This document shows, in pieces, positions 41,801-50,389 of a DNA stretch of 64,000 bases (within the stretch, counting starts at the first letter, position 1; every line of letters starts with the position of its first letter). Source of the stretch: Psoroptes ovis. Lineage: Eukaryota > Arthropoda > Arachnida > Sarcoptiformes > Psoroptidae. The translations under genes were made by a program, and so were the position numbers. Under the pieces are notes generated by a model that was not told the origin of the DNA, made no database searches, and saw only the letters and a program-made list of their open reading frames with translations. Where the stretch lies: NCBI GenBank assembly GCA_002943765.1, contig PQWQ01000040.1, positions 186,001 to 250,000 of the forward strand. Direction: 5' to 3'.

Positions 41801-44800
41801 AGTAAAACATGTGATTACAGTATTATCATGATCTGATAAATAGTTTAATGCTGCCCATAAGTTCTCTATTTGTTTGTTTGGTTGATTCGTTTCATATGAA
41901 TTTAAATGATAACAAATACAATGATCAGCATTGATTTGTCCATAGAGTCCATAGATTTGTAAAAGTTTGTCCTAAAAGTCTTTAAGAATATTTTACTTAT
42001 TTATTCTTGGTTATTTGAACAAACAAACTGAATGAATCAAATGAATTCAATGAGTGAATCAATGAATAAACCGAAGAATCAATGAATCAATGAAATGAAT
42101 GATTGGAAACACATCATCAATGAACACCAAGACCATACACCAAAGTAATTTGAAGCTAATCTTAAATACCAAACATTGGTTTTAGGTCGGTGTTTCTGTA
42201 GTACCAGATCGAATATATGTTTCTAAGGCCTAAAACTATTTGTTTTTGGGAAAAGCAAAGCCTCGAAACCAAATCAACAGAGAAAACCAAACACACGAAG
42301 AACCAAACTCGAAAACCAACACGAAAACCCAAAATGATGATATTCTCTGTGAATTGAATAGATGTTCAATGTTTGAACTTTGAAGTTTAATACATCTTCG
42401 CAAGTAAATAAATGAATAAATAAATAAAAAGTTTTCCCGAAAACCCCAAAATGAGCCAAAATGATGAAACATAATCAATAATATTGAATTTTTCGGCAAC
42501 TTTCCGAAGCTGGCCATCCATCTATTCATCTATATATGAGTGCATGTGTTTGTTTGATCAAAATTTTGATTTTCTGTGGTTTTCTTCGGTGGCCATTTCG
42601 GTGCCCGAACTGGCCACTAACCATCAGTGTGTGAGTGTGTTGTGTATGAGTGTGAAACTCTGATCATCTTTGTACTTAATCAAAAATATGTGTTCGAAGG
42701 ATGTCCATATATGAGAATACATTAAATGTCCGAAATGTATTAGGTTGTCCTATAAGTTCTTGCCATTTTTCAAATGGAAAAAAAATTTAAAAAAAAGGCA
42801 AGAACTTATGGGACAACCTCAATATTAACATATTGACAACAGCGAGCAATGAATGAATCAAGTCTTGGTGATTGTGTGTGTATGTGTGTTTGTATGAGGG
42901 TATTAGTGTGTGTTGGTGTGTGTGCGAGTGAATCAAAATCGATTACGCAGAGATCGATCGGTGAAATATCGCCGATCGTATGTGATTTGATTTAATTAAA
43001 TTTAATTCGAATTCGATTCCTATTGGATTCGAATTCGATTAAATCGAATCGAATCAAATCTAATCAATCAATGTTTGATTAAAGGAAAATCAAAGAAATG
43101 AATGAATTAATTGAAACATTTTTCGCAGATGATAATGATTCTGATGTATCTCAAATGACATGAAATCACAGCTGATTGTGATTACGATCCATGGAGCCCA
43201 ATGGTCTCAATACATGGTGGCCAATGGTCACAATTCGATGATTTTCCCGGACCATTTTCCCGATTTTCCGAGCGATTCCGAATTTTAATTTTGAATTTAC
43301 CCGAATTTCACAGGTCAAAATTGAATGTACCACAAACGAAAGTAATCCATGTCCTCGGTTGACCATGATTATGTCTTCACCCGATGATAATAGCGATGGC
43401 CATGGTCACAATAGCGATGATAATCGATTAATACTGAGCAATGATCATGATGATACCGGTCATCAAGGACATTATGTAAATACCCGTACTGGAAAGCGAA
43501 TACAGATACGTACATTGAACAATGATGATCAAGTTTTATTCAATGATAATCATCGAATGGATTGGCCAATGGCCGACGATATCAACGGTATCTTGTATCG
43601 AACTGAATGCCGCTCAAATCAATCAATGCTGAATCCAATGAAGACGAATCGAATTGTTTACATTTTTCGTATTCGATCCGATGATGATCATATGAAATTT
43701 TCATGTATCGCCAATAATCCGATGATTAAAAATCATGGTAAGTCATTGAAATTTTGATTATATCTAAGCCCCGTAGCCTCATAAAACCTTGAAAAATTTA
43801 TTCTTGAAAACAAAAAAAATTACATTCTTAAATCCAAAAGTAGTCCATGTTAATGAATATAAATTGTATTCAATGGATTTTTACTGTTTTGTCTTCGAAG
43901 ACAAACAAACACTGAAAATCCTTTGTGAGCAGATTTAAGAACAATAATGCTCACTCTTTGAGCATTATTAAAACTCTAATATAAATTAATGTATTTTAAA
44001 TTCATGAATCTAAATTATCTTTCATTTCATTCCATTCCATCCATCCATTCCATTTTACCATTATTTCCAATGAAATAACGATAATAATACAAACAAACAA
44101 ACCGACGATCACTTATGGGCTTTAAATCTTTGGTGTTTTGGATCATTAAAATGCAAATAACTTTGCCCGAACAAATTCATGAACTTTGTGAATCACTCCG
44201 TGAATGACTTTATGAATGGCTCCTTTGCTCATCTGAAATTAATCTGAAACTGGAACTTCGGGACAACCTTGACAACGTCAACAACAACATCACCATCGAC
44301 GACTATAATAACCATAATGGGTAATGATATTCGAAATGTGCATCTGTGTATGTGCTTACACAAACATTCGAATCGACCATAAATCACCCACGATTGAAAT
44401 AATTGAAAAACAACGAAACTAAATACGAAATATTTAATTAAATAACTAATTAATTGGCTCGGATGTTTCCTGATGATTCCATGGCCACCGTGCAATGCAA
44501 TTTGATTTAATTTTGGCTGCATTTCGAATCAACAATGCCCGATGATCTCCATGGACATCTTTCAGCGCTCCGTTCGGACAAAGTATTGGCCGTACATTGT
44601 AAGTATATGCATATTTTCAATTTGATTCGTTGTTGTTGTTTAATGATATCCATGTATTATCATCAATATTCATCGAATAGATAAGCCGAAATTTCCGAAA
44701 CGTTTCGATGAAATTGAACTGAATGAATTTGAAAATTATGAATCGATACTTCGATATCGATCAAATCCAATCATTAATTCCATTAAATTGTGGAAAATGC

Positions 44801-47800
44801 GTCAAGATTTTAGCTCAAATCACTCGTTAATTGATTGGAATCATATTCGTAATCATTTTGAATCGGATCATAATCTCAAATGGACACATTTGATTGATAA
44901 TAATACAATCAGAATCAATTTAAATAATGTTTCCATCAATGATAGTGGGTTATATGTGTTACAAGCATCGAATTCGATCGATTCATCGTTCATGTTCATA
45001 CGTCTTGTGGTTCATTGTGAGTATTTGATTCATTCGTTTTAATCAATGTATAACCCTTCAACCCTTTGTTTTGACCCTTTGTCAACCCTTTTAAACTCTC
45101 TACCGCAGCTGTGATGGCAATCAACAACATACAGCTGTTGATATCGAAGCAGCTGAAAATGCTCAATGATCAACCGGAATCGATTGTTGCGAACGATGGT
45201 AAAAATGTTGAGATTTTCGATTTAAAGATGATCACCAACGAAGATAATCATTCATCTATAATGGACAATGGTCAATATTTTATTGAATTAATTTGTGATG
45301 TTAATGCAACGGATTTCGTTGATGATTATGATCGTATTAATCGTAATCGGCCATCGATATATTGGACCAAACAATTTTTGAGTCGTTATTCATCGAAAAC
45401 GTTCGATTATTCCGCTGATCAGCCCTCTGAAATCGGCCATTCTAATGATAATAATTTTGATTGGCTTCGTACAAACATATCAGAATCCTACGATAAAACC
45501 TCGGGAAGAATTTATTCAAAATTATTCGTAAATCGATTGGAATCTATCCATGATTCCGGCATTTATACATGTAATATTGAACCAAATCAATTCACAAATA
45601 GTCATCAAAATCAAAACCAAGTGCAACAAACAATCAAAAATCAATCAATTATCATACGAATTGCTCATCGTCCATTGATTATAAATAATTTATACAACGA
45701 TAATAATAATAACAGAATTGCAGCCGATCCAAATGAATATTCAATCAAATTCATTTGTAATGCATTATCATTCAGTGATATCAATGAATTCGAATGGACA
45801 CATATCACCAAAGATGGCCACCATCATCGACGAATTCCCATTACGAACAATGGTGATAAATATCGTCAAATTAATTCGAATTCGAAATTATCATCATTGT
45901 CATTAAAAACAATTGATATGATCAAGAAATCATATCATCAACATAATGAATTAATTATTTATAATTTAAATGACGCTGATTATGGTCAATATCAGTGTTC
46001 GGTACGAAATGATTTAGGTAATGCGACGGCCATGTTTGAATTGGTTCATAAAGGTAAGTTTCAAGGTTATTTTCATTTGTTTACATTGGAATTTGAGCCC
46101 GAATTCCAGCCAAAATTTTAATTAATTAATGGATAATCATTGTTTGCTTTGAATGTTTGTATTCACTTATCAACAACAGATAAACCTGAATGTCCAAAAA
46201 GTATCCGTATACTGAATCAAACAAATCGTCGAATATTGTTACATTGGATCGCTGGTTTTGATTATGGCCATGAACAAACATTTACAATTCGGCTGTGGCC
46301 ATACGATGGCCATAATGATAACAACGGCGATAATTACAGTGATGATGCTGTTGATTATGACATAAATAATGGCAATGATAATGTAAAAATTTATGCAAAC
46401 ATAAGCAATAATTATTTTGAATTTGATAACCTTGAATCATCGAAACAATATCGTTTATTATTATGGTCCCGAAATCATTTAGGTCGCTGTTCACGGCCCT
46501 TAAAATATCAATTTAATACACTTTCAACGATGAAATATCGTCAGCAACAGCAGCACCAGCAACAACAAACATATCAGAAATCGATAAAACCTTTGTATTC
46601 ATCATTAGATGACGATAATGGTGGTAATAATGGTCGAAATATTGAAATTAATGATGATGATAATTTAAATATTTTAATGAACAATAATAATTATGAAGGT
46701 GGTAATCATCGTAATAATCGTAATTATATGAATGGTAATAGCTTCAATGGTAATGGTAATGGCTTCAATGATGATGCCGATGCCCATAATAATGGTATAA
46801 TCGATGATCGAGCCGGTTCTAAGACGTTAATGTCTTCGAAAACAACGACCAACGCGATAGGTGATCATCATCATCATCATTCAATTAATCATCGTCAGGA
46901 TCATCATCATCATCATTTTTCAATGAATCATTTGTTTAATGAAGATTTTTTTGAATTTACCATATTCGTATTCATCGTATTTATAATTATCGTGCTAATT
47001 ACAATCTCATTGATAATATTTACTATTGTTTATTTGCGTAAACGTAAACAATTTAATGGTAGTAATGGTCACAATGGTGGCAGTAATAATTGTAATAATG
47101 ATCGTCAAAGTAATCATCTTAATGATGATGATGATGATACGAAGCCATCGAACGATATTAATGATGATGGTAAAACAATGATGCCTGAATCCCCGATGAA
47201 CGATGTCCCAAATATCAATGATAATGCATCGACCATCGTTTATGATGACTCGACATTCGTTCTTGATGATCCTCAGCACCGTGGTTTCCATGATTTTCAG
47301 CCAATCCCCGAACATCAACAATCGATTCTTGCTGATTCTACTGCTTATCATATCATCGAAGCTGCTACTGGAGCCAATGAAACCAATGATAATGATGGAG
47401 ATTCGAAATTAATTACAAGAAATAATCATCATCGGCCACCATCGTCGACGATCATTATGAATGATCATTATATTAATATCGTGGATTATGCCAGCAGCGC
47501 AGCGATGGCATCAGTGGCGGCCTCAACCACCGCCACAACAACAACAACCGCTCAGCCATCATTTCTCACTATCGCCTCCAGCGACGGCTCATTGAGTCCA
47601 TCATATTCTACATCTTTTAATATGCCGCAACATCAGCATCAATTTATTCATGAATATCCATATCATGAGTTAACATCGACAACAACAGCAGCAGCAGCAA
47701 CGATCGGTGAATCGAATTACGATCCTTCGAAGCTTCAAACATTGACCAGTGATTATGGTGGACAATTGCAACAATATTTGCTGTCACATCAACAGGTAAG

Positions 47801-49622
47801 TGTCAAAATTTTGAATGTTTTTGATTTCCGCATTTTTGGTGGGCGTAAATCGGCTGATTTTAAAGGTTTTAATAGGCTAAATGCCTTTAAGCTTAAGCTT
47901 GAGAGGCTGTTCATACATAGTTTTAATAGGTTATGTGAAAGTTTTGAAGGGCTGTAAAGGGTTGCATTGCGCATCAGCGTTTTCTGCTCAAACTCTGAGC
48001 TTGAAAATCCATTTTCAATAATTATCAAGGCCATCACCAAAATCAAATCACTTGAGAACTGCTCAAAGTCTGACATATTTCAGCCGTATTGAGTCTCGTA
48101 AATTGTCTTAAAAATCCCGACAAGAAATCTTTCTCGGGATTATTATCACCATCATTATGGTGTTTAGTTATTTTTGATTTTCTTGGGAAAAATAATAATT
48201 TTCGGGTCTCGAGAATTTTCCCGGAACGTTCTTCTTCAATTTCCTAAAAATTGGCCATTGATGATCATCATCGAATATAAGAAATAATCTTACAAAATGG
48301 CCATCATTGAATATCTTCGAGGTTATCGAATGTCTTAGTTTCTTAAGAGTAATTCTCTAAAGATTTATGACAATCAGTCCATATCCAAGCTCTGAAGATA
48401 GTTTCGGCAGCTTTAAAATAATAAATTCTTGAAGAAGACTCAAAAGCGAAATTTTAATCCTTTTGTTTTTCGGCTCTTGTGGTGGCCACAAATGAATGTC
48501 AGTCAAATGGAAGAAACCCGAAAGAATGAATTTTCAAAAGAATTTATTTGATCACACAAAATCATTGTCTTTGAGCGTAATTTATGTTTTAATTGAAAAT
48601 TTTAAGTACTTTGAGACCGCTTCGAATGCGAATGCATCATTCAGGGGCTCTCGACTCATCAAAGACTTGATATATGAAGTACAAAGATAATTATCATTAT
48701 TTTCGAATGCCAATTCGAAATGACATTCGAATTGTGACCGAAACATTAACCACATTTAAACCAAAAGAAGCCATAAATTACCATTGAATTTATTTAATTT
48801 GATTTAATTTCGGGTTAAATTAATTCGAATTAAATTTTCAAAAAAAAAAAAAAAAAATAATTAATTCTGGCAAAGAAGAGTTTTGTTGGCCAAAAAAACA
48901 CAAAAAAACACCAAAAAACCAAATTGAAACAAATTATTTATGACCACATTTCATTCAATGATGATTGCAATTATCATTGAATTATAATGATGATAATGAT
49001 AATAATTAAAATTGTTTCAATTATTGTTTGTGTTTCTTAAATATATGAATAGATTCATTCAACAAATTTGCATCTATTATCACCAACTACAATGAATAAT
49101 GATGATCATAATGACAATGTTAATAATGGTGGTAATAATCAATTTGAACAATTGACATTGTCAAACGATGATGATCGTGATCATCATCGTAATAATCGTC
49201 TTCACCAAGAATCATCATCATCGTTGATGATCATTGCACCATCGAAACAACAATTAAATGGTCAAAAATTAATTACCACATTTAATGATGCCGCTGTTGA
49301 TGCTGATGCTGGTGATGATGATGATCAACATTCGTTACGATCACCACCACCACAACCGCCGCCATCATCATTATCATATGTCAGTTTGAGTCGAAATAAT
49401 AAATCATCATCAAATTCATCGAATCATGATCAGTATTTGCAGCAGCAACAACCAAAAGTATCGTTTGTAGATAATCAAAACATCGATTGTCAACAATCAA
49501 TCGAATCGTATCAATCATCATCATCATCGACTGGATGCGATTCTCGTCGTTCATCAAATCAAATTATTAATTCGAACAATCAAAAATCAATATTAAAACG
49601 TGTAAAAATTGTTCAAAATTGA
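19474..49622 (+). CDS. sns: Nephrin / Sticks-and-stones-like Ig receptor
   Basis: Sixteen exons: 19474-19924, 23533-23829, 27042-27359, 27466-27942, 28069-28140, 28585-28959, 29237-29296, 29390-29532, 30385-30586, 40748-40806, 43314-43737, 44566-44598, 44681-45016, 45109-46053, 46180-47795, 49053-49622. Junction phases match throughout and give 2125 aa. It has a hydrophobic signal peptide (about residues 14-40), nine Ig-like domains (about 111-1397), an FN3 domain (about 1398-1510), a membrane span (about 1655-1683) and a 440-residue tail. Ig1 carries family hallmarks: GFEAIIPGHNNRYTM, LEDEAEYECQ and IRAAANLHLI before PP. Proteins of this family (Sns, Hibris, nephrin) bind Kirre/Roughest partners in myoblast fusion, nephrocyte diaphragms and cell sorting. 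Asn/Asp/His runs lengthen it beyond its relatives. Ig7 lacks both cysteines. Sns and Hibris cannot be told apart here. The start was chosen for the signal peptide; the acceptor at 19390 implies an upstream exon. Confidence 0.85.
20928..21011 (+). mobile_element. Family A MITE
   Basis: A divergent left end (TTAGGCAAGTCTGAAAAGTT) precedes the core GGCCGATTTTCATGTTAGCA. The right end is CTTTTCGGACAACCCGGA. It lies in the first coding intron of the Ig receptor. Confidence 0.75.
21308..21470 (+). repeat. Dispersed GC-hairpin repeat, copy 3
   Basis: The hairpin region is degenerate (TCCCGAGTGTCGGACGGGC, 21373-21391). The downstream part with CATTGAACC, AAAGACAGCT and GATGCAGAAATTT closely parallels the copy at 24232. 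The upstream CAAAGCCTTTGACAGGCGAT parallels the copies at 68 and 22598. No coding capacity is seen. Confidence 0.5.
22598..22740 (+). repeat. Dispersed GC-hairpin repeat, copy 4
   Basis: The hairpin GCCCGTCTCAGACTCGGGC lies at 22679-22697. The left flank CGGTCCAACAGTCGAAATCT matches the left flank of the copy at 68. The right part diverges sooner than in other copies. A second small stem (GGCCTTCCATTG, CAATGGCC) sits just upstream. Confidence 0.5.
24215..24312 (+). repeat. Dispersed GC-hairpin repeat, copy 5
   Basis: The hairpin GCCCGAGTCAGAATCGGGC lies at 24232-24250. It is followed by GTTCAG, CAGCTGTCAGCTGTGATGCA and GAAATTTTC, which align with the copy at 21373. It lies in the second coding intron of the Ig receptor. 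Confidence 0.5.
24414..24494. mobile_element. Family B MITE, near-perfect hairpin
   Basis: Family B elements are about 80 bp and almost wholly palindromic. The left arm is TTAGGTTGTCCCATAAGTTC followed by TTGCCGTTTTT, with an A/T loop, and the right arm is its inverse complement. This copy has GTTCTGGCCG on the left and CAGCAAGAAC on the right, so the stem is slightly broken. TA flanks. Confidence 0.8.
24682..24761. mobile_element. Family B MITE
   Basis: TTGGGTTGTCCCATAAGTTT and CTTATGGGACAACCCAA pair as terminal inverted repeats. The inner arms are TTGCCGTT and AACGGCAAG. It is 190 bp from the preceding family B copy. Confidence 0.85.
25308..25390 (-). mobile_element. Family A MITE
   Basis: This inverted copy has AAGGTTGTCCGAAAAGTTTT at the left, GATTAATCACCATAAAGTTG and AAAATTGGCC in the middle, and CTTTTCGGACGACTTA at the right. 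The right end carries a substitution in the usual ACAACC. Confidence 0.75.
25645..25728. mobile_element. Family B MITE
   Basis: TTGGGTTGTCCCATAAGTTT and CTTATGGGACAACCC form the arms, with TTGCCGTTTTTTT facing AAAAAACGGCAA. The right end has extra C residues. Confidence 0.85.
25868..25946 (+). mobile_element. Family C MITE
   Basis: The ends are TTAGGTTGTCCGAAAAGTTC and CTTTCCGGACAACCTAA. The core TTTTCTACGATATAATCGAC differs from families A and B and recurs at 54384 and, inverted, at 30645. Confidence 0.75.
26773..26824. repeat. (TG)26 microsatellite
   Basis: An uninterrupted TG dinucleotide run of 52 bases lies about 220 bp upstream of exon 3 of the Ig receptor. Confidence 0.9.
28181..28259. 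mobile_element. Family B MITE in a short intron
   Basis: TTAGGTTGTCCGATAAGTTC and CTTATGGGACAACCTAA are the ends, with TTGCCATTTTT facing AAAACGGCAA. It lies inside the 444-bp intron between receptor exons 5 and 6, so it is transcribed in the pre-mRNA if the model is right. Confidence 0.8.
28994..29074. mobile_element. Divergent MITE in a short intron
   Basis: TTAGGTCGTCCGGAAAGTTT and TTTTCCGGACAATCTAA are the terminal repeats. The core (CAATTGAAAATTTGCATTTG) matches neither family A, B nor C. It starts 35 bp after receptor exon 6. Confidence 0.7.
29981..30064 (+). mobile_element. Family A MITE
   Basis: TTAGGTTGTCCGGAAAGTTC at the left, core TTTTCATGAGCAACTCTATT, and CTTTTCGGACAACAACCAAA at the right. 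It lies in the intron between receptor exons 8 and 9. Confidence 0.8.
30251..30332. mobile_element. Family B MITE
   Basis: TTGGGTTGTCCCATAAGTTC and CTTATGGGACAACCTAA form the arms, with TTGACGTTTTT facing AAAAATGGCAAG. It lies 53 bp before receptor exon 9. Confidence 0.8.
30645..30725 (-). mobile_element. Family C MITE
   Basis: The ends are TAGATTGTCCGGAAAGTTTT and CTTTTCGGACAGCCTAA. The core GATTATATCATAGAAAATCA is the inverse of the family C core seen at 25868. Confidence 0.75.
31083..31165 (+). mobile_element. Family A MITE
   Basis: TTCGGTTGTCCGAAAAGTTT at the left, core TTTTCACGAGGCAACTCTAT, and CATTTCGGACAACCTAA at the right, followed by TATA. Confidence 0.8.
31554..31635 (+). mobile_element. 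Family A MITE
   Basis: TTTGGCTGTCCGAAAAGTTT at the left and GAACTTTGTGGACAACCTAA at the right, with GATTGATTAAGCGGAATGAA in the core. Confidence 0.8.
32582..32663 (-). mobile_element. Family C-like MITE, divergent
   Basis: TTAGGTTGTCCTGAAAGTTT and CTTTTGAGACAACCCAA are the ends. The middle (ACCGATGAAAAACCTCTGAA) loosely matches the inverse family C core. Confidence 0.65.
32725..32809 (+). mobile_element. Family A MITE, decayed ends
   Basis: The left end is damaged (TATGAATGTCTGAAAAGTTC). The core CACCAAGCAACTCTATTCGA is intact. The right end is CTTTTCGAACAACTTAAA. Confidence 0.7.
33179..33261 (+). mobile_element. Family A MITE
   Basis: TTAGGTTGTCCGAAAAGTTC at the left and CTTTTCGGACAACACCTAA at the right. 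The core has GAACAACTTTCTATTGATTG. Flanks are TA-rich. Confidence 0.8.
33513..33595 (+). mobile_element. Family A MITE
   Basis: TTTAGGTTGTCCGGAAAGTT at the left, core GGCCGATTTTCATCTGGCAA, and CTTTTCGGACAATCAAA at the right. Confidence 0.8.
34028..34110 (+). mobile_element. Family A MITE
   Basis: TTAAGTTGTCCGAAAAGTTC at the left, core TTTTCATGTGGCAACTCTCG, and CTTTTCGGACAGCCAAA at the right. Confidence 0.8.
34782..34803 (+). repeat. Possible partial GC-hairpin repeat
   Basis: GCCCGAG and CTCGGG form a 6-bp stem around an 8-base loop, followed by GTTGTACATTGAAT, which resembles the region after the hairpin in other copies. Too little is left for certainty. Confidence 0.3.
34986..35070 (+). 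mobile_element. Family A MITE
   Basis: ATAAGGCTGTCCGAAAAGTT at the left, core GATTTTCATTCGACAACTCT, and CTTTCCGGACAACCGGAA at the right. Confidence 0.8.
35261..35342 (+). mobile_element. Family A MITE
   Basis: GTAGGTTGTCCGAAAAGTTT at the left and CTTTTCGGACAACCTGAA at the right. The core is partly diverged (TTAATGACCAACATTATTAA). It is the last element before the Argonaute gene. Confidence 0.75.
37126..40334 (-). CDS. AGO: Argonaute protein, five exons
   Basis: Exons in reading order are 40184-40334, 39483-40115, 38268-39413, 37507-38207 and 37126-37443. Phases agree and the CDS is 2949 bases, 982 aa. Domains: an Arg/Gly-rich N-terminus (1 to about 115) with a 14-residue imperfect repeat, then N, PAZ, MID and PIWI. 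In MID the guide 5'-phosphate contacts seem present (Tyr648, Lys652, Gln664, Lys685/689). In PIWI, Asp718 (GIDVNHP), Glu759 (KDEMVTVL) and Asp791 (FRDGISEGQF) match the catalytic residues, but the fourth position, usually His (YAHL), is Asp930 (YADL). Argonautes load small RNAs and silence matching transcripts; D-E-D-D sets are known in some members. Length is usual for an Argonaute with an RG-rich extension. It lies antisense in an intron of the Ig receptor. Whether it belongs to the AGO clade proper or a mite-specific clade needs a tree. Confidence 0.93.
40807..43313 (+). other. Tenth intron of the Ig receptor
   Basis: This 2.5-kb intron runs from GTAAGT at 40807 to the acceptor CACAG at 43309-43313. 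It has one family B element at 42740 and (TG)-rich stretches at about 42630 and 42880. No gene was seen. Confidence 0.75.
42740..42822. mobile_element. Family B MITE
   Basis: TTAGGTTGTCCTATAAGTTC and CTTATGGGACAACCTCAA form the arms, with TTGCCATTTTT facing AAAAAAGGCAAG. It lies in the tenth intron of the Ig receptor. Confidence 0.8.
47796..49052 (+). other. Last intron of the Ig receptor
   Basis: This 1.26-kb intron separates the exon with the membrane span from the final tail exon. The donor is CAG followed by GTAAGT; the acceptor is GAATAG. The frame stays open for about 160 bases past the donor, so retention would give a shorter tail ending at about 47957. It contains repeated TTTTAATAGG motifs near 47865 and 47920. 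Confidence 0.7.
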
Positions 49623-49855
49623 TTTTTAAATCAATCAGCTGATTAACGTAGTGAATATAATTGTAATTTAGTCGAGAAAAAAAAATTTGTGTAAATAATT
49701 CCATTCGGTACGAATTAATTAATTGACTGATTAATTAATCGATTAATCGAATTAATTAATCCAAAACATTTTTTACTTGAACTTTGCTCATCTATCGATT
49801 ATTATACATATTTGAAATAATCGTGTAGAAATGAATTGTAAACAAACAAACAAAC

Positions 49856-49861
49856 AATAAA
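49856..49861 (+). terminator. Polyadenylation signal of the Ig receptor
   Basis: AATAAA lies 234 bases after the TGA stop of the receptor, in A/T-rich 3' sequence. It is the first canonical signal noticed downstream. Confidence 0.5.
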
Positions 49862-50389
49862 CCAACAGATCTGTACGATAAGATTATCTGTAAATTATCA
49901 AAGGTATCAAACACCTTTACATTTGTAATTAAGAGCTTTTAATTGATTAAGAAAAAAAAGTCAAGTTTTAATTAAGGTTTTTTTTTAATTAATTAAGTTT
50001 TTTTATTAATTAATTAATATTAAGTAATCTGATCAGATCATTGTAAAAAAAAGAGAAGAAAAAGAAAAAGAAATGAAATGAATTTTCATGTTTCATGTTT
50101 CATGTAAAAATATTAAATATGTTCATAAATTTGTATTCATTCATTCATTCATTTTGATTTTGAAAATGTGTAAATAATTATTATTATTAAGATTATAATT
50201 AATAAGAATTAATGATTAATTAATTAATTAATTGATTAAAAATCAATTAATTAATTTTTTCAATATGAATTCTATGATGAACTGTGTTAGCAGCGTATCG
50301 ATTCGATTTTGATGATAATTCAATGAGTCTTTCATGTTTTGATTTCGGAATTTTTTTTTGATTTTGGAATTTCGATGATTTGCGATTGT

